From NCBI GenBank assembly GCA_031841125.1, contig CM063108.1:49870122-49934121 (forward strand): a stretch of DNA of 64,000 bases. The letters run 5' to 3'. The notes beneath the pieces were generated by a model. The model was not told the origin of the DNA, searched no databases, and saw only the letters and a list, made by a program, of their open reading frames with translations. Below, piece after piece: positions 54,581 through 64,000 of the stretch. This DNA is from Acanthococcus lagerstroemiae. Its lineage: Eukaryota > Arthropoda > Insecta > Hemiptera > Eriococcidae. How positions within the stretch are numbered: the first letter of the stretch is position 1; every line of letters starts with the position of its first letter. The translations under genes and the position numbers were made by a program.

Positions 54581-57314
54581 GGGGAGACCGGGGCTAGTTG
54601 TCCTCGGGGTAAGTTGTCTCAACCTTTATAGCTCCCGTGTAAAAGGTGCTTTTTCGAATCTAATGACGTCACGCAACTCCCTACAGCACCAACACTACAA
54701 CCATACCTAGTGAACTTCCCTATTATGGAATCAACCTGATTTATTGCAGTTTGATTTTTTGATAAGGAAAAATTCAGCAAAAAGTGATGTTTTTTCATTT
54801 GTAAATACGCTATCATGAATTTAGTTTTTCATATTGGCAAAAATCAATCGCTGTAAGTAGAATTTTTTCAGCTATCTTTTAATATATTCGGATGTATACT
54901 TTGAATCATTTTACCCCCATAAAAATTGATATTTTTGAAACTATCTCAACTGGGGCAAATTGTCTCATTACAAAATTTTGTCAATTGATGCAGATTTTGA
55001 TGCTTGTTTTTAGAAAATTGTACGAAATTACATTCGTAAGACTGATAGAGGAGGTGTTAGTCGGTCAAGAATTCTAGATGCTGTCAACGAAGTTCGTAGA
55101 GGTGAACATCCAGTACGTCAGGTAGCTAGAGATTACGAGATAAACTATAAAACATTGGGAAGATACTGTCTCAAAATAACAGATGATGAACTTGACGATA
55201 GTCCTAATGCTCCAAAAACACAAATTGTGTATGTATAGTTTTCCAAATTAATCCATTGACAAAATATAAAACAATCAGTGTCTAATCAAGCTGTCATATT
55301 ACAGATATTTACAGTCGCGGAAAATTTTTAATGAGGAAATGGAAAAGAGCTTGTAGAATATTTGTTGAAGAGTGCAAGCATTTACTTTGGGTTACATCCG
55401 AAAGGTATTCGTGAATTGGTTTATCAAGTGGCAATGAAGAATGGTTTAACTGTTCCTAAAAATTGGGAAAACAATCAGATGGCAGGTGCTGATTGGTTCA
55501 CCAACTTTATGCAGAGGAATGAACACTTATCATTGCGAACTCCTGAAGCAACAAGTTTAGCCAGAACAGCTGCTTTCAATCCTGCCACTGTGGAAGATTT
55601 TTTTTTCAAAACTACAATATGTGATTGATAAATTTAAAATTTCTGATGAAGATATTTTCAATTTGGACGAGACCGGTTTGAAAACAGTTCCTACACCATC
55701 AAAAGTAGTTGCGAGAAAAGGTGAACGTCCAGAGCTAACGGATCATATATCGCACCTTATTTCGTGTTTCCTGTAAAGAACTGGCAACCTAGATTTTTAA
55801 TTCGTGCACCTATCGGATCCGGCGGAAGTTGTAACCCAAGCGGATGGAGTAATGAAGAGATTTTCATAAAATATCTTCAATTTTTCGTTGATAAAGTAAG
55901 ATGCTCGAAGGAAAAGCCTATTTTACTTTTGTTGGACAATCATGAAAGCCACCGATCCATTCAAGGTTTAGATTACGCCAAAGAAAATGGTATACTGATG
56001 TTATCGTTTCCTCCGCATTGCTCTCATAAATTACAACCATTGGACGTTGCGGTGTACGGTCCTTTCAAAAAATATTACAATGTTGCTGCTGAAGAATGGC
56101 TCATCCAAAACAAAGGCTGCAAGCTTCAGTATGCTGATGTACCGGAAGTTGTAAATTCGTGTATTGATGATGCATTTTCTGGTGCGAATATAAAATCTGC
56201 GTTTAAAAGAACTGGAATCGTCCCACGTAATTCGAAAATATTCCAACCATGCGATTTTTCTGCAACTTATTTCTCTACTAATGGAACTGTACAAATTTCT
56301 GTGTCAGCTGAACGTACGCCTGTGTCAACTCAATTACTTTCTGAACCATCTCTGTCAATTTCTAAGCCACCTCCGCCGACTCTTGAGCAAACTTCGACGA
56401 CTTCCGAGCACCCTCTGCGAATCTCTGAGCTATCTGAACCAACACCTGGACCATCTCGTCAACCAAATCATCTTCACATATCACCCGATGAAATTAGACC
56501 CTTCCCTATGGCAGCAGGAAGAAAAAAAAAAAAAAAAAAAAAAAAAGAGAGGCCGAAACGTGGTAAGTGTACAGTGCTTACAGACACCCCAGAAAAAGAA
56601 GCTATAGCTACGAGAAAACGTCGTGTAGATAGAATCTCGACTCAATCCAAGGTGAAACAGCCAAAAATTGCGAAGAAGTTGTTCGCTGCTAAAGCTGAAA
56701 AGCCCAAAAAAACTGAAAAAACTAAAAAAGTTTCCAAAAAAGTGGCATCTTCTTCCGAAAGTGAAAGTGAAGACGATTGTTATTGTTTAATTTGCGTGGA
56801 GCCATACAGAAATTCCGAATCGAAAGAAATTTGGGTTCAGTGTCATGAATGCCACAATTAGGCCCACCTGGCATGTACGAAGGATCCGAAATCTAAATCA
56901 CTTTTTATTTGTGATAACTGCGAATCTGAAATGGAATAATTGTCTTCTTCTTCTGATCAAGATGATTAGGCACTTTCCTACCTAATGTTTGTTTGTGTCA
57001 TTTTTAATATTTTTATAGATCAAAATATATAATATAAATCTTGCATGTTTTGTGTTTTTTAATTTACCCTTTTTTTCAGCTTTTTTGGCACATTTTCAGC
57101 CGGAGACAACTTACCCCATGTTGTCACATATGGAGCTGACACATCCAAAAATTTGTGGGAGGAGGGTTCTTGAAAAATTTTTAATTTCTGGTCAACCATT
57201 TGGTAGCCAAAGGTTGTGACTACATTTTAAGCCTATTTTAAAATTTTTTACCCGAGTAGTTTTTTAATTATGATAATTTTTTTGAAAGCTGTGACAACTA
57301 GCCCCGGTCTCTCC
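54581..57314 (+). mobile_element. pogo-type DNA transposon, 2.7 kb, with matching ends and TA target duplication
   Basis: The left end GGGGAGACCGGGGCTAGTTG (from 54581) and the right end, read inverted, GGAGAGACCGGGGCTAGTTG (to 57314) match 21 of 22 bases. TA flanks both sides (54579-54580, 57315-57316). A second inverted pair, GGGGTAAGTTGTCTC (from about 54606) and GAGACAACTTACCCC (about 57104), lies inside the ends, with a related GGGGCAAATTGTCTC at about 54951. The element carries one transposase gene and is structurally complete though mutated. Confidence 0.88.
55014..56939 (+). pseudogene. pogo transposase with C-terminal PHD finger, several breaks
   Basis: Parts in order are as follows. 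A psq/CENP-B-type helix-turn-helix (NYIRKTDRGGVSRSRI, then VRQVARDYEINYKTLGRYC) starts at about 55026. A likely intron of about 78 bp (GTATGT...TTACAG, 55228-55305) follows. Next come a linker (YFGLHPKGIRELVYQVA) and a DDE_1 catalytic core with Asp in NLDETGLKTVP, LLLLDNHESH and KLQPLDVAVYGPFKKYY. A basic segment with an A-run-expanded lysine tract follows, then a C4HC3 PHD finger (CYCLIC, WVQCHEC, FICDNC). Breaks are a frameshift near 55345, another near 55610, an apparent in-core deletion near 55745, and TAG for the conserved Trp of the PHD finger (56859). It is inactive. Confidence 0.85.
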
Positions 57315-57316
57315 TA

Positions 57317-58124
57317 TTTATTTTCCCCGGTTCTTTAGCTCGAGCTTACTAATTTACGAAGGAAACGCTCACCGCAACCGGTTCGCGAACAAAGTCGAAT
57401 CGCTCATGTCAATGATTCCGCTTGTCGCCTATAACTGTAGCGGCATTGTCTATACACATTTCAAATGCTTTGGGCAGTTAACATTGCACGAATTTCCCCT
57501 CATAAGTCTATCAAATGGGAGCATCCGTATAAACGTCACCCAAGTACGTTACTACCTCGGCGGTGCGCTATAAGGTCTGTTTTTGGCGCGTCCACTACGG
57601 GCCAACGGTACGTCCTAAAAAGTTCGTATATAGAACATTTTTAATGTAGAATTTTATAGTGAACACTTTTTGTTTGAAATATTTTTCGACAGAATCAAAT
57701 TTTCTGAAGTTATCAACAAAATATTGAATTGTGGCTGCCATCTTGGATTTTAAGGGGGCGAGGGTTGATGGCTCTAGAAAGTACCTGCATCGGATGGGCA
57801 TAGCCGAGAGCCCGCGGGGCTCCTATTGCGATGGAGGAGGGCGAGATGATGATGCTTGGCACACACGAGTTGAGAGACATACTTAGTATACTAAAACAAC
57901 AGTTTTAGTTATGGAACTGGTATTCTCCTCAATCATATCTGAAATTTACACGAGCTGGTATGAAGAAATCATAATAATAACGTCCAGCTGTGGTAGCAGT
58001 GAGTGGTCTTCCCTGACTGTGGTTCAATTTTTGCTGGACATTTCCATGTATCGTAATATGAAAACATTTTGTGGTTAATTGGTTGCGAAGGTGGTGGAAA
58101 ATTGTTTTGTTGGCCATGTCTATT
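57317..58124. other. unassigned sequence, no gene seen
   Basis: Short frames only. 57540-57610 is locally GC-rich. Confidence 0.35.
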
Positions 58125-58313
58125 CAGGGACGTACCAATAGGGGGCAACCCCCCCCCGTAGGAATTTTTCACTCAGTAGTTGGCAAAATCCAACAAGTCA
58201 AAAGTTTTTTTTTGCTTTGATATTTTGATACTTGGTAAATTTGAGTTGGGTCAGTTGGGACTTTCACAATTTTTGCCCCCCCCCCCGAAAATCTCTTTGG
58301 TGGTACGTCCCTG
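58125..58313. mobile_element. 189-bp MITE with CAGGGACGTACCA ends
   Basis: CAGGGACGTACCA at the left and, inverted, CAGGGACGTACCA at the right (TGGTACGTCCCTG). G- and C-runs lie just inside each end (ATAGGGGGCAAC; GCCCCCCCCCCG). The interior is AT-rich without coding capacity. Confidence 0.75.
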
Positions 58314-59185
58314 GGTTTAATATTTGTCACAGAAAAGAATGATAATTGAAGAGTCTCAGTAGGTGTTAAGGGTTGCCTCTCCTGCTCGAGAGGAAAAATT
58401 AGATGGTATCGCGATGAGAGACGGACCCCCCCCCCTAATGCGCCGTCTTATGAATTGAAAAAATTTAACCAGCAAACTTTGAAATATTCTTAATGCAACA
58501 CGAAATTAGCTGTAAGGTAGAAATTTTTGAAAAATTCGAGTACTCATCGCTTGTCTATTCACGATGGCAAAGAAATGATCGAAGTCCTCAAGAGGGAGAG
58601 GACGTATAAAGACATCAAGTTTTTACAAACTTTGGATGGCTTCTATCCGATTTCTTTTGCGGGATTTGCCACTGTTTCTACTGAACAACACTTCACTTAA
58701 AAACTAACGGCGCGGCGTACGATTGAAATCTGAGAATTGAAAATATTATCCAGCCACACATAACAACTTTAGGTGATTCTATCACGGCGAGATTTGTTGT
58801 GGCACCGAAAATGCACACACATCGCATTATCGTGAAAAAAAAACGTTTAGCGTACAAATTCTTCACGAAATCTCTCCGGTCGTCTTTTTTTTTTCCACAC
58901 TTTACGATCGCGTAGTTACTCCATAAAAAGCCAAACGACAATTTCGTTTTACATTACACCGGCATTAAAGACCATTTAAAACGATAACGTTTATAAGGCT
59001 ACTCAATTTTCTACCTCGTTGCAGTTCGTATTCTCAGTGTCGGTGACAATTTACGCGATACAGCGTCCATAAATTCGAACGAACGACCGACCCAGAAAAA
59101 ACACCGTCCAAAACTTAACATTTTAATTTGAACAATAAATTACCAGTTATGAATATTTTACGCTTGTAATATTTTACCATTTTTT

Positions 59186-59216
<31 letters not shown>

Positions 59217-60680
59217 GGTACGAATGCCACCATCTGGAAAGTGTTGGTGTTCGGTCATCACTGCGAAGGCCCGAAACTCGTAAATTTTCGTCCAACGTAC
59301 GCCCGGCCCCTGGTTCCCCGGTAAACCGTTTCAAATTGATCGTAAGTCGAGAACAATTCGAGCAGGTAATATTTGTACGTCATTTATAAACAATTTAGGA
59401 GCGGGGTGCTTCAGGGAGGGGGGGGGGGTTTCTTCCCTCGCTTGTCTAGATTATATAAATTATTGCGAAACGCGCCTCGCTCTCGTGTGGAGTACCTCGC
59501 TGTGGTGGCTTAACTGCTAAGGGTTGTTTTCTTTAAGAAGAACCACCCCATGTGGTACTTCCGTTTTCTTCTCGACGCCGAGCGCCCCGTAGAGAATAAT
59601 AATCGTACAAAGCAAGCAGCTAACGATTTCACTCGGAAAATTCTCCTTCGGACCGGGGCCAGGGGGCGACAGAATGGTTTCTGCTGTAATCTCGATTCCG
59701 GTGATAACTAACTGTATTATTAGACGGCGAGATGTCGATTGCCTTTTCTTGTAGTTCGTTATTTTCTGTTCCGCGCCTTCGCTCTCTCACCTTCGCCTCG
59801 ACTCTTGTCTTATCCTTTGCTGTACAGGATAACAGTATACGAACGTGTTCCACTCAATTGAGGTTCGTTTTAGTTTCGTATTTCGTTCTGTTTCTGCGGC
59901 CAGCGAACATTTATCATTTTGGAAACTGGTTAGTGCCGAGGATGAGGTCGCTCGAGCCGAGAACGATGATGGATATACGCGCAGACAGAACACCTTAGTA
60001 GTACGTGATTAAGGTGGAGATGTATCATGCATGGTGAAAATGCTTCTGAGATGACTTCATTTCTGCGCAGGCCAGTGGCGCCCACCTGTTCTGAAAATCG
60101 GAGAGACTCACTCATTCTATATTCATCGGGATGCCAGTTGTTCATCACGTCTACAATACGAACATTTTTTAAATAAGGGACACCCTAGTTATTGATTTAG
60201 TCATTCCTTCAACTGGACCTTCAGGAGATCCTCGAAGTCAAGTGACGTGAAGGTAAGTTTAAAACTTGGAATCAAGGACCCGGAATCCCTATATGAATCG
60301 ATATGTCACCATTTGTGTGAGTACAAATTAGAGTACACCCCCAGAATGTGGCCTCGGGGACCTCTCAGATCGAAGAAGATTAATAAAACACACTTTTTCC
60401 AGCTTTCTGTGCGTCATTGATCATGCCTACGGCCATCTTTGAAAATTTCAACTCAGTATGTTGAGTAATTCGCGAAATGCCATTGAATTAATCGATACAA
60501 ATCAAGAAGAGAACTTTTCTTTGCAAGTTGTTCCAGTTTCCTAATATCCGCGGATGTTTCCCGAAATGATTTCTAAGGCACCTGCGGCTATAAATGCATA
60601 ACGTCATACCGCTCAAAAATAATATTAGTAATAAAATTTTCCGGTAGATGGCGTGATATACTGGCTCCTAGCATAAAATA
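58314..60680. other. unassigned, partly CpG-rich sequence
   Basis: 58700-59900 is CpG-rich with a CT/GTCTCT microsatellite (59187-59216) and a G-run at about 59416. Overlapping frames around 59630-59998 on both strands have no domain similarity. 59900-60680 shows nothing. Confidence 0.35.
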
Positions 60681-60685
60681 AAGTA

Positions 60686-60760
60686 CAGCAGAACCTCGAT
60701 TATCCAACCATTATTAACCGATCATTTAACTCGGTTAATTTTTTTTATCCGATTCATACA
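60686..60760 (+). mobile_element. Tigger/pogo-like left terminus
   Basis: TA followed by CAGCAGAACCTCGATTATCC closely resembles the ends of Tigger-type pogo elements. A 9-bp inverted repeat ATTAACCGA/TCGGTTAAT follows. No matching right terminus is found. Confidence 0.5.
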
Positions 60761-60782
60761 TCTTTGTGAATGTGCAGGTATA

Positions 60783-61261
60783 GTCTGTTCCAATTGGACG
60801 CTGTTAAGCCAAACAGATTCAAGCGACAAAATCTGTTTTTTGAGAACACGTGATTCAAAGTTCAAGAGCCATATACAAACTATATGATACAGCGTTTACT
60901 GATCAGCTCCTTTCAACGGGGGTACATACACATTTTTGTATCGGAGGCCCCATTTTGAAAAGTTGTACTTTTTACGCTCTTTCCAACAATGCTAATTACT
61001 CATTTTGTCAACTAATGTCGCTAAGTACCTTTTGCTTAACAGCATCCAAATTTGATACTCTTATTTGGATGCTGTTACAAAAACGCTGAGACAGACCACA
61101 GACTAATGCGTTCACGAGTTCGATTTTGCAACCAATCACGTGTATCACTTCCTGCGAACGTGCGCTGCGTCTTCAACGCGTTCAGTGTGAATTTCTTACC
61201 TCCCTTTTCCCCTGTGATACTGCCACGTCTATGGGATTTTGATACTCTTTTTGGAACAGAC
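60783..61261. mobile_element. 479-bp MITE with GTCTGTTCCAA ends and TA flanks
   Basis: Left GTCTGTTCCAA (60783-60793) and right TTGGAACAGAC (61251-61261) are perfect inverted copies, each flanked by TA. A perfect 14-bp internal hairpin lies at 61038-61076. The internal words TTGGACGCTGTTAAG and TTGGATGCTGTTACA are related to each other. Confidence 0.7.
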
Positions 61262-61677
61262 TAGAGAGTCTGTCAGTAGCGTTAAACGAAATTAACCTTG
61301 AACACTGCAATAAGGGTACTACATGTTGTGGTTTAGTGAAAATGTGATTTTATAATGTAGTGCTTCTTTTCATAGAACGTTCTTCACAGGGATGGGCCAA
61401 ATACGGGGAACTCCAAGATTTAAATCCAAAATCCGGGTTCAAAAAAGGATTTGAATTCACAGTCTCAAATCCTTTTCACAAAAATATTTCAAATCCAAAA
61501 TCTTAAATCATGGGATTCTAAGTCCAAAATCCAATAATCTGAATTTTGATTTCTAAAATTTAGTAACCCAGCAGTAAGCACCCACGGAATGTACAATTTA
61601 CCATTGGCTGAGGATGTTCATATACAATTTTTCTATTGACTCTAGCTCAGCACTATGTGTAAAATGCTAATTATTGT

Positions 61678-62051
61678 CAGGGACGTACCGATAGGGGGAG
61701 GGGGAAACTTTACCCACCCTGTAGAAATTTTTCACTCAGCAGTTGGGAAAATTTACCATTTCAATATCAGGCAAGTTGGAAAACTCCAAGTTAAAAGGTT
61801 TTTTTTTTTTTTTTTTTTTTGCATTGACACTTGGGAATTGAGTTGAGAATCTGGGAAAACCTAACAAATTCAAAAGGCATTTCTTCTCTTGTATTGATAC
61901 TGGAATTTTGAGTTGAGTCAGTTGGAAAAATGAAAAATTCAACCGATCAACAGCTTTTTTTTTTGCTTTCGGAGTTCTGAGTTGAGTCAGTTGGAACTTC
62001 AAAATTTTTACCCCCCCCCCCCCTGGAGATTATTCTTCGGTACGTCGTTGA
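61678..62051. mobile_element. second CAGGGACGTACC element, nested, decayed right end
   Basis: Left CAGGGACGTACCGATAGGGG matches the element at 58125. The right end reads CGGTACGTCGTTG, a mutated inverse. The interior has a repeated GAGTTGAGTCAGTTGGAA-type motif and a T-run at 61800-61820. Confidence 0.6.
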
Positions 62052-62160
62052 TATCACGTTTGCGAAATATGACAACACACAGGGACGTAAAACTATCAAT
62101 ATGTAAGGTCTGATTCTCAAGATATCAATAAGTTAATGATAAATTGTTAAAACTAATGAA

Positions 62161-62206
62161 ATGAGATTTTTTAGGGTGGTTGCTGCAGCGCAGCGCTGCA
62201 AGCACC
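62161..62206. repeat. GC-rich imperfect hairpin
   Basis: GGGTGGTTGCTGCAGCG followed at once by CAGCGCTGCAAGCACCC forms a near-perfect inverted repeat in otherwise AT-rich sequence. Confidence 0.6.
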
Positions 62207-62664
62207 CTACTTTTCATTTGGATTTTAATTACCTTTTTAATCATTAAAATGCAAATCCTTTGCTAATAATTAGGAGTCGAATTCGAAATCTGAAATCCTT
62301 TTTGAAAAAGGATTCGCAATCTGGCATCCAAAATCAGGATTTATGGAAATATAGATTTAAAATGCCTGAGGATTTAAATCCTGCCCAAAAGTCCAAATTT
62401 TCAACATTAATTATGAAATGAAAAAAATAAGGTAAGTTCAATGTTTTATACATAATTTGCAAAGCTTATTCATATGAGATTCATGCTATCTTCTTGTTTT
62501 TTCATGCTTCAAATTTTCTCTAAAAAGTATCCCCCTCCCCTTGTATATACTTGTTTTGTAAGAAATTTCAAGTGCTATTTTGGCATCGAAAAAATTTTAG
62601 AGTTACTCGTAAAATGTTGAAGATTCCTGCTTTTGCAAAGAAATTGTAAAAGATCAAGCCATTC

Positions 62665-63345
62665 CAGGGTGTCTACTAGAAGAATGAAATGAAAAAGGAT
62701 GCCATTTACTTGCCATGGACTTGCCATTTTCCCCATTTGACAAGAAAAAAAAAAAAAAAAAAAAAAAAACCCTAGTTTGTTGTTTCCCAGATATGTACGG
62801 TGTAATTTTTCCAGTTTCGCTCAGGACTACATTTCAATAATAGAATACATAACACGGCCTCATCAATCAGCAAAATCATTATATAATATGAGATAATGCT
62901 TATACTTAAACAACTTAGGTATGACAGTAACTTTCTCTAAGAGTCGAACTCAAAACCGAAAACAGATAACATGTATAAGTTCATACGTCACTTCGTTCGT
63001 CTTTATATTGGGTTTTTTGGAACCAATTCACAACGGAAGACAAGTTAGGCGACCAAATTACCGCACACACCCGCAAACTCGGCGCGCAGCGATTTTCGTC
63101 TCTTTCTACACGCTTTGTTCGTAACGCGCCTCTGTCCAAGTTAATTTACCCAGATTCTTGGCTGTTTAGTGTTTATTGATAGATTTTATCAATTATTATG
63201 CAGTACCGAAGTTTTTCCTTCGTTTTTCCCGTTTTTTGGTTGCTCCTTCTGCAAAAGGATGCTATTTACATGCTCGGATGCCGTCTCAAGAAAATACTTG
63301 CTATTTACTTGCTTTTGGTTGTTTTACTTGCCTGTAGACACCCTG
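62665..63345. mobile_element. 681-bp element with CAGGGTGTCTAC ends
   Basis: Left CAGGGTGTCTAC (62665) and right GTAGACACCCTG (to 63345) are perfect inverse copies. Inside, ATTTACTTGCCATGG and CTATTTACTTGC words occur near both ends. An A-run lies at 62745-62769. No transposase frame. Confidence 0.68.
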
Positions 63346-63402
63346 TCTCATACTTTTATACTACTTAGAGATAGTTCCCTTAAAAAGTGGGTAGCATTAT
63401 AA

Positions 63403-63775
63403 CAGGGTTGCCACTTTTTTTCAGGATTGGTTTTCCCTGACTTTTCCCGGTTTTCCAGGCCAACTTTTCCAATTTTCCCTGACTTTTTTACAGGATTCCG
63501 AGAAAGCCCAGAGGGAGGAGAGTCACAGAACTTTTTTACAATACAGATTTTTAAAAAATCGCTATCGAGAAGAAGAAGGTACAGATGTAATTTATGTAAT
63601 ATTTTTCAATATTATAGACTATTTCATTTGCGAATAGATTATCATTATTCTTATGTTATGATAAAAAAAGTTTACTCTGATAAAATACGAACACGTTTGT
63701 TATTTTCAGAAAATTTCCCTGACTTAAATGAAAATTCCCTGACTTTTCCCGGTTTTCCAGAAAGTGGCAACCCTG
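63403..63775. mobile_element. 373-bp element with CAGGGTTGCCACTTT ends and TATAA flanks
   Basis: Left CAGGGTTGCCACTTT (63403) and right AAGTGGCAACCCTG (to 63775) are inverse. TATAA precedes (63398-63402) and follows (63776-63780). The phrase TTTCCCTGACTTTTCCCGG followed by TTTTCCAG occurs near both ends in the same direction. Confidence 0.75.
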
Positions 63776-64000
63776 TATAAACCGCAGGCACCTTAATCTT
63801 CAATATTTCAACTGGTTTTTCGTGAAATCCTCTGTTTCCATTTTTCTGATGAAAATTCTGTAAGAACTCCCGACTCCTGTAAAGGCTGTATGTTAACTGC
63901 GTACCGAGCAACATTTACATGGTTGAGATGCGTCCCGAGGGATAATGTATAATACTTGAATTGCGTCCCGCCCGAATACTTACGTACGTACCTGTGATGC

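Larger units (their letters stand above)
61388..62400. mobile_element. hAT-like non-autonomous element with GGATTTGAAATCC-rich ends
   Basis: The left end CAGGGATGGGCCAAATACGG has the hAT CAGxGxTGGGC form. Both flanks (61400-61550 and 62270-62400) are filled with AAATCC/GGATTT words in mirrored arrangement, and GGATTTAAATCCTGCCCAAA is near the right side. The extreme right terminus is not intact. It contains the nested element at 61678. Confidence 0.55.

Overview
The window is eukaryotic, most likely insect, nuclear DNA. It is AT-rich, has no operons or Shine-Dalgarno starts, carries AATAAA poly(A) signals behind short single-exon genes, and holds decayed transposons of many eukaryotic classes (pogo, mariner, MULE, hAT-like, Helitron, Penelope-like, non-LTR). 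I cannot name the species. No conserved multi-exon host gene could be recognised.

Region 1 (about 0.5-35.4 kb) is the main feature: a cluster of small F-box genes and relics. The best copies encode a 136-residue protein with an N-terminal F-box (about residues 23-68), a charged middle and a very basic lysine/arginine-rich tail. Fourteen copies are visible. Six have an intact ATG reading frame (1978, 4223 and 16571 on +; 29251, 33594 and 34882 on -). One is intact except for a GTG in place of ATG (14268). Three are recent pseudogenes (1263, 13572, 27088). Four are older, more diverged relics (6317, 7829, 9246 on +; about 25600 on -). All copies left of about 17 kb are on + and all right of about 25 kb are on -, so the cluster forms a large imperfect inverted repeat. 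Its outermost flanks (480-1141 and 34997-35430) are homologous to each other in inverted orientation. Within the left arm a 3.5-kb block holding three copies is directly duplicated (about 1230-4720 and 13570-17085). Nearly every copy has a 12-bp near-palindrome TACCATACGGTA, usually 125-126 bp before the ATG, with ATTGG/CCAAT boxes just upstream: a shared promoter carried along with the gene. If functional, the products would be SKP1-binding subunits of SCF ubiquitin ligases, but no conventional substrate-binding domain is present.

The centre of the cluster (about 17.1-25 kb) is transposon-filled: a putative 5.9-kb element with hAT-like ends, into which a MULE carrying a FLYWCH-type protein and a pogo-type non-autonomous element are nested. 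A second MULE remnant lies among the minus-strand copies at about 27.75-28.5 kb.

Region 2 (35.4-64 kb) has no recognisable host gene. It contains a GC-rich repeat also found at 13 kb, a mariner pseudogene (36.9-37.5 kb), a Helitron helicase relic (40.6-41.6 kb), two degenerate AGACTC-type low-complexity arrays (one bracketed by 300-bp direct repeats), a foldback element (45.4-45.8 kb), a mariner-derived element with about 185-bp terminal inverted repeats (46.4-47.0 kb), a non-LTR retrotransposon tail (52.1-52.4 kb), a complete but mutated pogo-type transposon with a C-terminal PHD finger (54.6-57.3 kb), and several short inverted-repeat elements (58-64 kb). CpG-rich unique stretches (about 12.0-13.0, 30.3-32.5, 38.6-40.1, 47.7-48.4, 58.7-59.9 kb) may be promoters or untranslated exons of host genes, but I could not support a coding exon in them.
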